Assembly (NCBI GenBank): GCA_023251915.1
Contig: JAHEXW010000012.1
Location: 1-52,285 of the forward strand
From: Actinomycetes bacterium
GTDB taxonomy: Bacteria; Actinomycetota; JAHEXW01
Length of the DNA: 52,285 bases
Direction: 5' to 3'
The translations under genes and the position numbers were made by a program. The stretch's first letter is position 1; each line of letters starts with the position of its first letter. Below are positions 18,015 to 29,010 of the stretch, one piece after another. A model generated the notes under the pieces. That model did not search any database. It was not told the origin of the DNA and worked only from the letters and a program-made list of their open reading frames with translations.

Positions 18015-18506
18015 CTACGACGAAAAGCGCTGTAAACCAAGTGCCACAGCTGTTTCAACGACGGACAGCGCGGTTTCGGCTCCTTTGTTTCCCTTACCGC
18101 CGCCTGCGCGAGCTTCGGCTTGTTCATAATTGTCGGTCGTGAGTACGCCAAATCCGACCGGGACGCCTGTATCTAAACTGACTCGCAGCAACCCCTGCGC
18201 CGCCGCCGCGGACACGTAGTCGAAATGGGGCGTCTCGCCTCTGATAACTGCGCCAAGCGCGATAATGCCGTCGTATAGGCCGGTGTCGGCCAGCGATTTT
18301 GCGAATACAGGCAACTCGTAACACCCCGGCACCCGGTAGACTTCTGTCGCGCGTGCGGCCGCTCCCGCCCGCTGCAGCGCGTCGAGCGCCCCAGCAAGCA
18401 ATTTATCAGTGATAGTCGCATTAAAACGGGCGGCGACTACGGCCAGGCGCATTCCGGACGCGTCCGGCATACTGCCTTCGGTAAATAGGTCTCTGTCTTC
18501 TGCCAT
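18015..18506 (-). CDS. ribH: 6,7-dimethyl-8-ribityllumazine synthase
   Basis: VVAARFNATITDKLL, VPGCYELPVFAK, GAVIRGETPHFDYV, VPVGFGVLTTDN. Confidence 0.96.
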   Translation of the reverse strand: MAEDRDLFTEGSMPDASGMRLAVVAARFNATITDKLLAGALDALQRAGAAARATEVYRVPGCYELPVFAKSLADTGLYDGIIALGAVIRGETPHFDYVSAAAAQGLLRVSLDTGVPVGFGVLTTDNYEQAEARAGGGKGNKGAETALSVVETAVALGLQRFSS

Positions 18507-18516
18507 GCCTCTCCCC

Positions 18517-19731
18517 CTAAATCTTTAGGTCGTCGTCTAGCAGGTCGTGGCCGAGCTTATGCTTTTTTGTCCGCAGGTACTTAACGTTGCCCGCTTGGGC
18601 TTTGACGCGCAGCGGCACTCGCTTTGTCACCTTCAGACCGTACCCTTCCAATCCGACAATCTTGCGCGGATTGTTGGTCATCAAATGGATTGTAGTCAGC
18701 CCAAGGTCAGAGAGAATCTGGGCCCCGATACCATAGGTTCTCAGGTCCGGCGCGAAACCAAGATCAAGATTCGCTTCTACCGTATCTCGGCCTTGTTCTT
18801 GCAGCTCGTAAGCCTTAAGCTTGTTTATCAGTCCGATTCCTCTGCCCTCTTCCGCCATATACAGGAGCACTCCGGCGCCCTCGCGCTCAATCATAGCCAG
18901 CGCGGTTTCCAGTTGTTCGCCGCAGTCGCAGCGCAGTGATTTCATAACATCACCTGTTAGGCACTCGGAATGAACCCGCACCAAGACGTCCTTTCGTCCG
19001 GCGACGTCGCCTTTCACCAGCGCGACATGCGCCTTGTCGTCCGGCAGGGACCGGTAGGCCACCGCCCGGAAGTGGCCAAAACGAGTCGGCATATCGACTT
19101 CGGCCTCTCGTTCGATCAATCGTTCCGTCCGTCGCCGGTATTCAATAAGATCCGCAACCGTTATCATTTTGAGGCCGTGCTCGGCCGCGACCTTTTGCAA
19201 CTCGGGTACCCTGGCCATCGTGCCGTCTTCCTGCATAATCTCGCAAATGACTCCCGCTGGATACAAACCCGCCAACCTGGCCAGATCAACCGCCGCTTCG
19301 GTATGGCCGGCCCGCGCCAGGACGCCTCCTTCGCGGGCGCGCAACGGAAATACGTGCCCCGGCTGGCTGATGTCTTCCGGCTTGGTGGCCGGGTCGACCG
19401 CCGCCTTAGCGGTAACGGCGCGATCGTGAGCGGAAATTCCCGTGGTTATCTTGCCTTTAGCTCCGATACTGACGTGAAACGCCGTTTGCTGTTCGCTGGT
19501 ATTGTCCGCCACCATGACGGGAATTTTCAGCTCGTCCAAACGCGCACCCGTCATCGGGAGGCAAATAAGCCCGCGGCCGTAACGCGCCATAAAGTTGATT
19601 GCAGACGCGGTAATCTTGTCCGCCGCCATTACGAAATCGCCTTCGTTCTCGCGATCTTCGTCATCGGTTACTATGACCATACGGCCGTGTTTAATGTCGG
19701 CTAACGCCGCCTCTATTGTGGCGAAACTCAT
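18517..19731 (-). CDS. ribBA: Bifunctional DHBP synthase / GTP cyclohydrolase II
   Basis: [74 protein letters not shown]. Confidence 0.96.
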   Translation of the reverse strand: MSFATIEAALADIKHGRMVIVTDDEDRENEGDFVMAADKITASAINFMARYGRGLICLPMTGARLDELKIPVMVADNTSEQQTAFHVSIGAKGKITTGISAHDRAVTAKAAVDPATKPEDISQPGHVFPLRAREGGVLARAGHTEAAVDLARLAGLYPAGVICEIMQEDGTMARVPELQKVAAEHGLKMITVADLIEYRRRTERLIEREAEVDMPTRFGHFRAVAYRSLPDDKAHVALVKGDVAGRKDVLVRVHSECLTGDVMKSLRCDCGEQLETALAMIEREGAGVLLYMAEEGRGIGLINKLKAYELQEQGRDTVEANLDLGFAPDLRTYGIGAQILSDLGLTTIHLMTNNPRKIVGLEGYGLKVTKRVPLRVKAQAGNVKYLRTKKHKLGHDLLDDDLKI

Positions 19732-20306
19732 GATTGCCGCCTTATGTAACGGGCCAACATGTCTACTTCGATATTCACCGGGGAGCCGACATTTTTGGCC
19801 CCGAGGGTCGTCACCGCTAGGGTGTGCGGGATCAGGGAGACCGTAAAGCCGGCATCGTTGACATCAACAACGGTCAAGCTAATGCCGTCTATCGCGACAC
19901 TGCCCTTGGGCGCAATAAACTCGAGTAATGCCGGATCCATCTCGAAACCCAAAATAATCGCGTTTTGTTCTGTTTGGCTGGAGACGATTGTTGCCGCGCA
20001 ATCAACGTGGCCGCTGACGAAATGGCCGCCCAGACGGTCGCCGACGCGCAGCGCCATTTCCAGATTCACCGGGTCTCCCGGACGCAAGCCGCCAAGGTCC
20101 GTCTTGCGCAGCGTCTCAGGCATGACATCGGCCGTGAAACGATCGGCGGCACGGTCGGTCACCGTTAGGCAAACGCCGTTAACAGAAATGCTGTCGCCTA
20201 TCTTTACGTCATTCAGCCAGTCCACGGCTTTGATTATGAGACGGGGCGAGTCGCCCACATCTATTTCTTCAACGTGCCCTAGTTTCTCAATGATTCCCGA
20301 AAACAT
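19728..20306 (-). CDS. ribE: Riboflavin synthase alpha chain
   Basis: [33 protein letters not shown]; start ATG 20306. Confidence 0.94.
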   Translation of the reverse strand: MFSGIIEKLGHVEEIDVGDSPRLIIKAVDWLNDVKIGDSISVNGVCLTVTDRAADRFTADVMPETLRKTDLGGLRPGDPVNLEMALRVGDRLGGHFVSGHVDCAATIVSSQTEQNAIILGFEMDPALLEFIAPKGSVAIDGISLTVVDVNDAGFTVSLIPHTLAVTTLGAKNVGSPVNIEVDMLARYIRRQS

Positions 20307-20372
20307 CTTCGCTCCTCGTTCTCCTGGGCTTACGCCCATGTCATCTTAGTAATCCTTGTACTCCTAATACTC

Positions 20373-21476
20373 TTACGGTTCTAAAGGGTATGCCTCGATC
20401 ATGATGTCGTCACCAATGTTTTCACAGGTATCGAAGCGCAATCCCCGGGCATCCTCGATGTCTTCTACACCCACGCCTCCGTAAAACCCCAGTGCGGCCG
20501 TGCCGCCGATAAGCTTCGGCGCAACGAAGAACACATATTTGTCGACCAAACCCTCGGTAATGAATGCGGTGGTCAACGCGGCTCCCCCTTCAACCATTAT
20601 TGAAACCAGACCCCGTTGCCCCAATTCACGCAGCAGCCGTTGCAGATCGATGCGGTCACCGTGTCGCGGCACGACCATGATCTCGGCGCCCGCCTCGCTG
20701 AGCTTTTGTGATGCGTCCAGGCTCATCAAGTCCGTAGTCGCGATTATGGTCGTCTGCTTGGGAGCGCCCTGAATGACGAGTGCTGACGCCGGGATCCGCC
20801 CTTTGCCGTCCACTACGATGCGAACCGGCTGGTGCCCCGTGTAGCCATCCAACCGAACATCGAGCCTCGGATCGTCCGCCAAAACCGTCCCGATTCCGGT
20901 CAGGACGGCGTCATTAATGCTCCGAATACCGTGGGCTTTGGCCCTAGCCGGCTCGCCGGTGATCCAGCGGGAGCTGCCCGTCTTGGTCGCGATGCGGCCA
21001 TCCAGGCTCATCGCGGTTTTAAGAGTCACGAACGGCAAACCGCTCACGATATATTTGTTGTAAGCTTCATTCAATTGCGCGGCCTCTGCGGCCAGAGGAC
21101 CCTCGTCGACGGTCACCCCGGCGGCTCTCAAGGCCAACACTCCTCGCCCGCTTACTGCCGGGTTCGGGTCAAGCGTGCCAATAATTACCCGATTGATACC
21201 GGCTTTGACGATTGCGTCTGTGCACGGAGGCGTTCGCCCTTGGGTATTGCAGGGTTCCAGGCTGACGTACAGCGTGCCGCCGTATGCCGCTTGTCCGGCC
21301 GCGCGCAAGGCATTCACCTCGGCGTGCGGACCGCCGGCATACTCGTGCCAGCCTTCGCCGACGATCCCGCCCGCCTGCACGACGAGCGCCCCGACGGCCG
21401 GATTCGGACTGGTTTGCCCCAATCCGCGCGCGGCCAGCTCGATCGCCCTCTGCATGAATTTATCGTGTTCCGCCAC
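20373..21476 (-). CDS. ribD: Bifunctional pyrimidine deaminase/reductase RibD
   Basis: MQRAIELAARGLGQTSPNPAVGALVV, HAEVNAL, SLEPCNTQGRTPPCT, EGGAALTTAF. Confidence 0.95.
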   Translation of the reverse strand: MAEHDKFMQRAIELAARGLGQTSPNPAVGALVVQAGGIVGEGWHEYAGGPHAEVNALRAAGQAAYGGTLYVSLEPCNTQGRTPPCTDAIVKAGINRVIIGTLDPNPAVSGRGVLALRAAGVTVDEGPLAAEAAQLNEAYNKYIVSGLPFVTLKTAMSLDGRIATKTGSSRWITGEPARAKAHGIRSINDAVLTGIGTVLADDPRLDVRLDGYTGHQPVRIVVDGKGRIPASALVIQGAPKQTTIIATTDLMSLDASQKLSEAGAEIMVVPRHGDRIDLQRLLRELGQRGLVSIMVEGGAALTTAFITEGLVDKYVFFVAPKLIGGTAALGFYGGVGVEDIEDARGLRFDTCENIGDDIMIEAYPLEP

Positions 21477-21496
21477 GACTTTCTCCTTCGGATCAA

Positions 21497-21536
21497 ATAA
21501 AAAACGCCTGATGCTAGTGCACCAAGCGCCGCGTTT
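21497..21536 (-). terminator. Intrinsic terminator downstream of the FMN riboswitch
   Basis: Minus strand AAACGC..TGGTGC-acta-GCATCA..GCGTTTTTTATTT: stem followed by T-run before ribD. Confidence 0.65.
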
Positions 21537-21570
21537 AGAGCGTAAATGTTCGCTATAACGGTATTATACG

Positions 21571-21709
21571 GCGCCCTCTTTCATCCGGACTATACCGTCG
21601 GCTCCGGTTTACTCACCGGAATCTACTCCATGTTTCGAATCGGAGCTCGCGGGCTCTCCACTTAGCGTGGATTACCGCCGGTCGGGAATCTCACCCTGCC
21701 CTGAAGGCC
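21571..21709 (-). promoter_or_regulatory. FMN riboswitch (RFN element) upstream of ribD
   Basis: Minus strand begins GGCCTTCAGGGCAGGGTGAGATTCCCGACCGGCGGTAATCC and ends with the ATAGTCCGGATGAAAGAGGGCGC-type close, the RFN signature. Confidence 0.93.
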
Positions 21710-21730
21710 TTTTATGCTGAAATTATATCA

Positions 21731-22432
21731 TCAATCGTTGCGGCCGCGCAGAATCAGATAGAGTAGTGTGACCACGGCGGAAGCGGCCGCGGCGACGTAT
21801 GTAAGTGCGGCGGCGCTCAACACCTTGCGGGTCGGACGGTATTCATCGTCGGAGATTATCCCGCTCTCGGCTAGCTGAGCCATGGCCCGGCGGCTCGCAT
21901 TGAATTCCACCGGCAAAGTCACTATCTGAAACAGGACGGCAATCGCAAAAACGGCAATGCCGATGTTCATGATCAGATACCCGGCCGACGAATGAAACCA
22001 ACCGACGACCAAAAGACCAACGAAAAATAAGGGAATCGCCATCTGGCTGCCGAAATTGGCGGCCGGCACCAGGCCCGCCCGCAGGCGCATCGGCCAGTAG
22101 CCGCGGGCGTCCTGCATCGCGTGGCCGGCTTCATGGGCAGCGACGCCAAGTGCCGCCAGAGACAAACCTTCGTATACCTCCGGTGATAGGTGAAGTATGC
22201 GGGCCCGTGGATCATAGTTGTCGCTCAGGTTCCCCTGAACCTTATCAATCGCTACGTCTTGGAGGTTGTTGCCATCCAATAGGCGCCGGCTTGCCTGCGC
22301 GCCAGTCAACCCTGAATGAGGCGCCACTTGGGAGTATTTGCGAAAAGCAGACTTGACCCTGTACTGGGCATACAGAGTGAACGCCAACACGGGAGCCATC
22401 AATATCAGATATAGAGGGTCGAAGAAGAACAT
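21731..22432 (-). CDS. Zinc metallopeptidase, YugP-like membrane protein
   Basis: GVAAHEAGHAMQDARGYWPMRLR, multiple TM segments. Confidence 0.9.
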   Translation of the reverse strand: MFFFDPLYLILMAPVLAFTLYAQYRVKSAFRKYSQVAPHSGLTGAQASRRLLDGNNLQDVAIDKVQGNLSDNYDPRARILHLSPEVYEGLSLAALGVAAHEAGHAMQDARGYWPMRLRAGLVPAANFGSQMAIPLFFVGLLVVGWFHSSAGYLIMNIGIAVFAIAVLFQIVTLPVEFNASRRAMAQLAESGIISDDEYRPTRKVLSAAALTYVAAAASAVVTLLYLILRGRND

Positions 22433-22436
22433 AAGC

Positions 22437-23348
22437 TTATTCTACCACTGCGCCTGGTTGCGGCCGGTAACCGCGGACAAAATCTGCTCCCGTCAACCGC
22501 GCCCGGCCAGCCGGTTGCACCTCTGACAGAAGCAAAGCGCCTGAGCCGCAGGCGACGACCGGTCCGGCATCAGTGATCTCTACTATCGTGCCCGGCGCCG
22601 CGGACACCGCGAGAGGTAGCGCGGCAGCGCGCCATACCTTGACGCGGTTGCCGGCGAACATGAAATAGGCGCCCGGGTCGGAATTCAGACCGCGCACCAG
22701 GTTCTTCAGGCCTATGGCGTCCCCCTGCCAATTGATCTTGGCTTCGGCTTTGTCGATTTTGGGAGCCTGGGTTGCGGCATCCGGCTGAGGCCGCCATACC
22801 GCGCGGCCGGATTCCATCAGATCAAGCGCATCCAATAGCAGTTCGGCGCCGATTACGCTGAGCTTGCCGAACATGTCACCGGCTGTATCGTCTGCCTCGA
22901 TCGGGAGCGTGGCCGTCAGCAGGATGTCGCCGGTATCAACCTCCGGAGCAACCTTGACAATCGTTACGCCGGTCTCGGGATCGCCATTAATCACGGCTCT
23001 CTGGATCGGCGCCGCGCCGCGGTAATGCGGCAGAATCGACCCGTGAATGTTTATCGCCCCCAGCGGCGGATCAGTCCAAACCCAAGCCGGCAGTATCCGC
23101 CCATACGCGGCGACTACAACCAGTTCCGGTTGATAAGACATCAGCGTTTCGCGCGCCGGAGCGTCGCGCAATGATTCGGGCTGCCAGACTGGTATCCCCT
23201 GCGCGGCGGCGGCAAAATGCACCGGTGTAGGAGTCGTCTTCAGGCCGCGGCCCCGTGGCCGATCAGGTTGGCTGACTGCCACCACTACGTCGTGGCGGCT
23301 CTCCACGAGAGCCAGTAGCGGCGGGACGGCAAAGTCGCCCGTACCCAT
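22437..23348 (-). CDS. fmt: Methionyl-tRNA formyltransferase
   Basis: MGTGDFAVPPLLAL, AINIHGSILPHYRGAAPIQRAVINGDPETGVTI; next to def. Start at or just upstream of the listed ATG. Confidence 0.95.
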   Translation of the reverse strand: MGTGDFAVPPLLALVESRHDVVVAVSQPDRPRGRGLKTTPTPVHFAAAAQGIPVWQPESLRDAPARETLMSYQPELVVVAAYGRILPAWVWTDPPLGAINIHGSILPHYRGAAPIQRAVINGDPETGVTIVKVAPEVDTGDILLTATLPIEADDTAGDMFGKLSVIGAELLLDALDLMESGRAVWRPQPDAATQAPKIDKAEAKINWQGDAIGLKNLVRGLNSDPGAYFMFAGNRVKVWRAAALPLAVSAAPGTIVEITDAGPVVACGSGALLLSEVQPAGRARLTGADFVRGYRPQPGAVVE

Positions 23349-23362
23349 GTAGGCTATCCGGA

Positions 23363-23851
23363 TTATTCTCGGTCCTCCCTGATCATGTCGTTGATTAGGC
23401 GCCGCCGATCCTTTTCCGTTGTACGGTCAATGATCATCAATCCGTTCAGGTGGTCGATCTCATGCTGAAACATCCTGGCCAGTAAGCCCTCGGCTTCTAT
23501 CTCCCGCGCTTCCCCCAGCTCGTCGAGCGCTCTGACTTTCACCGCGGTGCAGCGGCGAACGATTACTTCGCCGCCGGGAATACTCAAGCAGCCCTCCGTG
23601 TCTTCCTCTGTTTCGTCACTTTCCCACACCACCTGTGGATTAAGCATGACGCGCGGACCTTCGCCCATATCGTAGACGAAAATTCGCTTTAGGATTCCCA
23701 CCTGCGGGGCGGCAAGACCTAAACCATTTGCTTCACGCAGGGTATCGGTCATGTCTCTGATTATCTTCTTGAGTTCGGCCTGGTCGATATCGCCTTCCGG
23801 AATCGGATATCTAAGAACCGGGTCTCCCAATTTGTGAATTGCTAGGACCAT
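23363..23851 (-). CDS. def: Peptide deformylase
   Basis: GLGLAAPQVG, EGCLSIPG, QHEIDHLNG. Confidence 0.97.
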   Translation of the reverse strand: MVLAIHKLGDPVLRYPIPEGDIDQAELKKIIRDMTDTLREANGLGLAAPQVGILKRIFVYDMGEGPRVMLNPQVVWESDETEEDTEGCLSIPGGEVIVRRCTAVKVRALDELGEAREIEAEGLLARMFQHEIDHLNGLMIIDRTTEKDRRRLINDMIREDRE

Positions 23852-23875
23852 TACGAACCTCCACTAATAAGCATA

Positions 23876-26170
23876 TCAGAGGAGACTCATAGGGTCGACG
23901 TCATAGGTCAAGGCGGGCGCGTCGCGCACTTCACGAGGCACCAGTCCGCTGTAGGCGTCCCGCAAGAAACGTTTTGTCGCGGCGTCTCCGTCTGTTTTTA
24001 GCAAAAGATGCCACCGGTAACGGTTCTTAAGGCGGCTCAGAGGAGCCGGAGCCGGCCCCAAGAGCTCTTTGACGCCAGGCAGGAGACCTGCCTCCATCTT
24101 GTCCCGAACCATCTCCGCCGCGCGATTAACCAAAGACACGGCGGCGTCTTCGTCACTGGCCGAGACTCCTATATTGATCAATTCTGAGAAAGGCGGATAA
24201 TCCAAGGCGTCGCGTAACGTCACTTCGTGCTCATAGAAGGTGTCGTAGTCGCCCGTGAGCAACGCTTGAATAGCGTAGTTGTCGGGGTTATACGTCTGCA
24301 CTATGACCGAGCCCGGCGATGTCCCTCGTCCCGCTCTCCCGCCCACCTGCATCATCAGCTGAAAGGTCCGCTCGCCGGCGCGAAAGTCGGGCAGATTCAA
24401 GGCTGTGTCCGCATTAATAATGCCTACAAAAGTAACGTCGGGAAAATCAAGACCCTTGGCGATCATCTGCGTACCCAGCAGGATTCCTCCGGCCTGAGCT
24501 CGGAATGAGCCGAGTTTCGTGCGATGCGCGTCTTTGGCCGTAGTGGTGTCAGAATCCATCCGCGTAACCGGGGTTTCCGGGAACAGCTCCTTGAGCTCGG
24601 ATTCGACTCGCTCTGTGCCGGCACCGAAGAAGCCGATGGATCGGCCTCCGCATTCCGGACAGAGCGATGGCGCCGGCTCGGTAAAGCCGCAGTGATGGCA
24701 CAGAAGTGTCCTCTCGCGGCTGTGGTAAGTCAATGACACGTTGCAGCGCACGCAGTTTATTACGTGACCGCAGTCGCGGCAGATGATGAAGTTGGCGAAA
24801 CCGCGGCGATTAAGAAACAAGATAGCTTTGTCACCGCGCCTTATCGTCTCGCTTAGTTGGTCCAACAACCGCGTACTGAAGAAACCTGACTCGCCAACCC
24901 GCTCCGCTGACTTCATGTCCACAATCTCGACAGCCGGCATCGGCCGATCCTCAATGCGCTTGGTCAGCCTTACCAGATGGTAATCTTTTTTGTCGGCACG
25001 GTAGCGGCTCTCGACGGAAGGCGTCGCGCTCCCCAATATGACTCCGGCCCCGGACAGCTCCGCGCGTTTGATAGCGACATCGCGCGCGTGATAGCGGGGC
25101 GTTCGGTCCTGTTTGTAGCTAGGCTCGTGCTCTTCGTCGATGACGATTAGACCGAGGTTATCGACAGGCGCCCAAACCGCCGAGCGCGCTCCCACGACAA
25201 CCGAGTAGCTGCCGTCCTGAATCCGCCGCCACTGGTCATACCTCTCGCCGAGACCCAGCCCGCTGTGCAGAACCGCGACCCTCTCGCCAAAACGCGTCCG
25301 GAAGCGGCTGACCGTTTGCGGTGTGAGTGCGATTTCGGGAACGAGGGCAATGGCCGTCTGTCCACGCTCCAGAACCTGCTCGATGGCGCGCAGGTAGACC
25401 TCTGTCTTACCGCTCCCAGTCACGCCCTGCAGCAAAAACGGAGAGGTACTGGTGTTAGACTCGGTTATGGAAGTCAGCGCTTGACGTTGCTCCGCGGTAA
25501 GTTGCAGGTCGAGCGGCAGCTCTTCGGGATATGTAAAATCTGGTTCCCGATAGGTGTCTTCCATGTAAAGTGCGACGAGACCCTTGCCCGCCAGAGCACG
25601 AAGCGTGGCCGATGAAGCCCCGGCGAATGCCGCTATCCGGTGAGCCGGCAACGGGCCGTCGTCAGCCAGAGCGCGCAACGCTGCCGCCTGGCGCGGCGCC
25701 CGGCTCAGCTCAAGGGCCGCCTGTCTGGCCGCGTCAGCAGAAACCATGAGCTTGGCGTATCTTTCCTTCTTAGTGTTTACTTGAGGTTGAGATATCGAAT
25801 AGCGTGGTGCCCCATCACTTGTCGGATTTTCCTGCCGCAGCCGGCGGCTCCGACCCGGGGGCAGCATCAAGCGAAGAACGTCAGATACCGAACAGACATA
25901 CTTCTCGGCCGTCCAAATCGCGAGTTCCGCCATGGTTTCATCGAAAGCGAGCGGTTCATCCAAGACCGCCGTAATCGTTTGGTGTTTGCTTCTAGACGGT
26001 TCGGCCAAAACGTCAATAACATAGCCGAGGCGGGATGTCTTGCCAAAAGGTATTACGACTGTTGAGCCGACCTTAGCACGGCCGGCGAGCGCGTCCGGGA
26101 TCTCATACTCAAAGGGGCGGTCGATGCCTTTGGCCGAAATATCAATTATTACCGACGCGTAGCTGGACAC
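23876..26170 (-). CDS. priA: Primosomal protein N' (PriA helicase)
   Basis: LLQGVTGSGKTEVYLRAIEQ, IDEEHEPSYKQ, zinc-binding CRDCGHVINCVRC...CHHCG...CPECGG. Confidence 0.96.
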   Translation of the reverse strand: MSSYASVIIDISAKGIDRPFEYEIPDALAGRAKVGSTVVIPFGKTSRLGYVIDVLAEPSRSKHQTITAVLDEPLAFDETMAELAIWTAEKYVCSVSDVLRLMLPPGRSRRLRQENPTSDGAPRYSISQPQVNTKKERYAKLMVSADAARQAALELSRAPRQAAALRALADDGPLPAHRIAAFAGASSATLRALAGKGLVALYMEDTYREPDFTYPEELPLDLQLTAEQRQALTSITESNTSTSPFLLQGVTGSGKTEVYLRAIEQVLERGQTAIALVPEIALTPQTVSRFRTRFGERVAVLHSGLGLGERYDQWRRIQDGSYSVVVGARSAVWAPVDNLGLIVIDEEHEPSYKQDRTPRYHARDVAIKRAELSGAGVILGSATPSVESRYRADKKDYHLVRLTKRIEDRPMPAVEIVDMKSAERVGESGFFSTRLLDQLSETIRRGDKAILFLNRRGFANFIICRDCGHVINCVRCNVSLTYHSRERTLLCHHCGFTEPAPSLCPECGGRSIGFFGAGTERVESELKELFPETPVTRMDSDTTTAKDAHRTKLGSFRAQAGGILLGTQMIAKGLDFPDVTFVGIINADTALNLPDFRAGERTFQLMMQVGGRAGRGTSPGSVIVQTYNPDNYAIQALLTGDYDTFYEHEVTLRDALDYPPFSELINIGVSASDEDAAVSLVNRAAEMVRDKMEAGLLPGVKELLGPAPAPLSRLKNRYRWHLLLKTDGDAATKRFLRDAYSGLVPREVRDAPALTYDVDPMSLL

Positions 26171-26218
26171 TTAGACCCTTTCGCAGAAAGTATTTAAGGA
26201 TTGCTCGATAAAACGAAG

Positions 26219-26296
26219 TGGTCGGGCGGGCGGGATTCGAACCCGCGGCCTCTAGACCCCCAGTCTAGTGCGCTAACCAAGCTGCGCTACCGCCCG
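26219..26296 (-). tRNA. tRNA-Pro (GGG), CCA encoded
   Basis: Minus strand CGGGCGG-TAGCGCAGC...CTAGACTGGGGGTCTAG...GCGGGTTCGAATCCCGC-CCGCCCG-A-CCA; anticodon GGG. Confidence 0.95.
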
Positions 26297-26350
26297 ACGT
26301 TCAAGTCTTTCATTATAGCGATGGCGGCGGCGAAACGCCAAACTCGGGCG

Positions 26351-27949
26351 TCAATCGAACTTGTAGCCGTCCGCAAACAGCTGCGCGCAGGCGTCAACTA
26401 CAGCTTCGTCGTACAGGATTCCCCGGCCGGCCTTGATTTCGTCTAGGGCCTGTCCGCAGCCGAACTTGGCACGATACGGCCGGTGGCTGCACATTGATTC
26501 GACGACATCCGCCACGGCCAGGATTCTGGCCTCCAGGCATATCTCGCCGTTCTTCAGTCCTTTAGGGTAGCCGCTGCCGTCCAGGCGCTCGTGATGCTGC
26601 AACACCGCCTTGGCGATCGGCCACGGAAAGTCAATGTTTTCCAAAATATCTGCGCCGAATTGTGAGTGCCCGCGCACCATCCCGAATTCCAGCTCGCTTA
26701 GTTGCGCCGGTTTTGCCAATATCTCGGCCGGAACGTAGATCTTCCCTATATCGTGAACCATGGCCGCGATCCTGACTCCCTCTATCCGATCCTCGCTAAG
26801 ACCCAACAAACGCGAGATGGCGGTTGCCAGCGTCACCACTCGCTCCTGATGCCCGGCGGTGTATGGATCCTTTTTTTCCGCGGTAACGGCCAAAGCGTTA
26901 ACCGTCTCCTCGACCATGCGGCGCAAGTGCAGTAGGCTTTCCCGCAGCGCCGCGTCGGCTATATCACGGGCCCGGACGATATCCAGCTTCTGTATTGCTA
27001 CAGTTATCTGTTTGGCCAAGGCGCCGGTAAACTCGACCTCGTCTTTCGTCCAATCGCGGCGCTCCGTGACTTGATTGAATACCAGCGCATAGAACTTCTT
27101 GTCCTCATAAAAGAACGGGTACCACAACAAGCTCTTAATGCCCATCTCGCCGTGCAGCAGCTCCGACGAACCATCGCCGACTAACAAGGGGTTGACCTTG
27201 TTGTAGTCGCTTGTCAACGGCTTCCGTTTCTTCCACAGATACACAGCGCCGCGCAAAAATACATCTAGCGGAAAATCATTCTTGGTCGACTTTATGCCCG
27301 GCGCGTCCGGATTTAGCCACTCGCTTAGCCCGCTTATGACGTTCTCATCAAAATCCACCCGGTAAATCAACACCCGGTCAAGTTCGAGAGTAGCCCCGAC
27401 CGTCTCCACCATCTGATTTAACAGTCCTTGCCGGTCCTCGGTCGAGATAATCGCCTCGGCTAGGCTGCTGACGCCGTTGGCGTATTTTAGCCGTTGCTGC
27501 AGTTCCGCCTCGCTTCTTTCTAAGGCGATCTCCGCGACCTTGCGGTCTGAAATGTCGCGTGAAAAACCAATTATCGCTCGCACCTTTCCGGTTTCGTCTT
27601 TTACCGGCACTAAACGCGTGCTCAGCCAGACATTTTGGTCGCCGAACGCGGACCAATCATCGTGCAAAACCGTCTTACCATTCTCAAAAACGCGCGCCAG
27701 GCTCTCGAGCTGATGTTTGGCTGCCTGTGGGGGAAATAGGTCCGTGATTGTTTGACCTTTGATCATTTGAGGACTGCCGCCCAACCGGCTGGCGCCATAG
27801 GCGTTGACATAAACAACACGCATATCGGAATCGATGATGTAGATGCTATCTTCGGCCGCCTCAGCGATCAAATGGTAGTCGGCCTGAATGTCACGCGGGA
27901 TATCTTTCTTGCCTTTATTCTGCCCTGCCATGGCGTCAACTCCCGTCAC
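26351..27949 (-). CDS. PAS-GAF-HD-GYP c-di-GMP phosphodiesterase-like sensor
   Basis: PAS (IYIIDSDMRVVYVN), GAF region, HDIGK...HHERLDGSGYPKGL. Confidence 0.9.
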   Translation of the reverse strand: MTGVDAMAGQNKGKKDIPRDIQADYHLIAEAAEDSIYIIDSDMRVVYVNAYGASRLGGSPQMIKGQTITDLFPPQAAKHQLESLARVFENGKTVLHDDWSAFGDQNVWLSTRLVPVKDETGKVRAIIGFSRDISDRKVAEIALERSEAELQQRLKYANGVSSLAEAIISTEDRQGLLNQMVETVGATLELDRVLIYRVDFDENVISGLSEWLNPDAPGIKSTKNDFPLDVFLRGAVYLWKKRKPLTSDYNKVNPLLVGDGSSELLHGEMGIKSLLWYPFFYEDKKFYALVFNQVTERRDWTKDEVEFTGALAKQITVAIQKLDIVRARDIADAALRESLLHLRRMVEETVNALAVTAEKKDPYTAGHQERVVTLATAISRLLGLSEDRIEGVRIAAMVHDIGKIYVPAEILAKPAQLSELEFGMVRGHSQFGADILENIDFPWPIAKAVLQHHERLDGSGYPKGLKNGEICLEARILAVADVVESMCSHRPYRAKFGCGQALDEIKAGRGILYDEAVVDACAQLFADGYKFD

Positions 27950-28024
27950 CAGAGGGTTAGCACTTTGATTATAGTTTAATGGGCCTGATTTCGTCTATGG
28001 AGGCGAATATATTAACATTAAATT

Positions 28025-28918
28025 ATGAACTATATAGGAACCTGTTCTTGGACCGACCCGACATTAACCAGGGAGTCATCATTTTACCCGGCGCGAACTA
28101 TGAGCGCGGAGGAGCGGTTGCGCTTCTACGCGACTCGCTTCAATACCGTCGAGGTCGATTCCTCTTTCTACGCTCTTCCCTCTGATGCCGTGGTCGCTCT
28201 CCAAACCCAGCGTGTGCCGGCCGACTTCGTTTTGCATTACAAAGCTTTCGGCCTCTTGACCGGCCACGGCGTTAACCCGGACGCCCTTCCGAAACCGCTG
28301 CGGGAACTCTTGCCCGCCAACGCACAGAAATACACCCGTCTGAATGACCGTGATATATCCGATGAAGCGCGCCGACTCGCTTTCCGGATGTTCGCGGGAG
28401 CGATGCGTCCGGCCCAGGCCGCCGGCAAACTCGGCTGTCTGCTGTTTCAATTCCCACCTTGGTTCAAGCCGGAGACGAAGAGTCTCGATTACCTGGAGCT
28501 GTGCCAGACCGAACTGCCCGGTTTCAATCTGGCGGTCGAGTTCCGCGAACCGTCCTGGATGACAGGCGCTCAGGAGGCGGCCACCTTGAAGTTCCTGGCC
28601 GAACGCGGTCTGACCTACGTATCAGTCGACGAGCCCCAGTTCGACCCGCCGACGACCGTGCCTCCCGTTTATCACGCCACAACTCCGGTTGCCTATATTC
28701 GCCTGCACGGCCGCAATAAGGCCGCCTGGAACAAGCGCGGCATTACGGCGGCGGAGCGGTTTGCTTATGAATACACCCAGGACGAACTGTTCGATATCGC
28801 CGGCCACGTCAAAGATTTGAGCGTCAACGCCGACCAGACTTTCGTCATGTTCAATAACTGCTTCCGCGACTATGCCGTCAATAACGCGATGATCATGATG
28901 GAAATACTAAAGTCGTAG
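28025..28918 (+). CDS. DUF72 (YecE-like) protein
   Basis: YIGTCSWTDPT, FNTVEVDSSFYALP, CLLFQFPPWF, YIRLHGRN, FNNCFRDYAVNNA. Confidence 0.92.
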   Translation: MNYIGTCSWTDPTLTRESSFYPARTMSAEERLRFYATRFNTVEVDSSFYALPSDAVVALQTQRVPADFVLHYKAFGLLTGHGVNPDALPKPLRELLPANAQKYTRLNDRDISDEARRLAFRMFAGAMRPAQAAGKLGCLLFQFPPWFKPETKSLDYLELCQTELPGFNLAVEFREPSWMTGAQEAATLKFLAERGLTYVSVDEPQFDPPTTVPPVYHATTPVAYIRLHGRNKAAWNKRGITAAERFAYEYTQDELFDIAGHVKDLSVNADQTFVMFNNCFRDYAVNNAMIMMEILKS

Positions 28919-28927
28919 GTTGCTGCT

Positions 28928-28978
28928 TGGGAGGTTGCTTCGTCGGCAGAAACCGCCTCCTCGCAATGACGTAGGGCG
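28928..28978 (-). repeat. Dispersed hairpin element, copy A1
   Basis: Plus strand TGGGAGGTTGCTTCG-TCGGCAGAAACCGCCTC-CTCGCAATGACGTAGGGCG. Confidence 0.9.
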
Positions 28979-29010
28979 TCTATGATAGAGCTGTGAGAGG
29001 TTTTTGCTCT

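Noticed and set aside
18970-19704. 244-aa plus-strand ORF
   Set aside because: Antisense shadow of ribBA.
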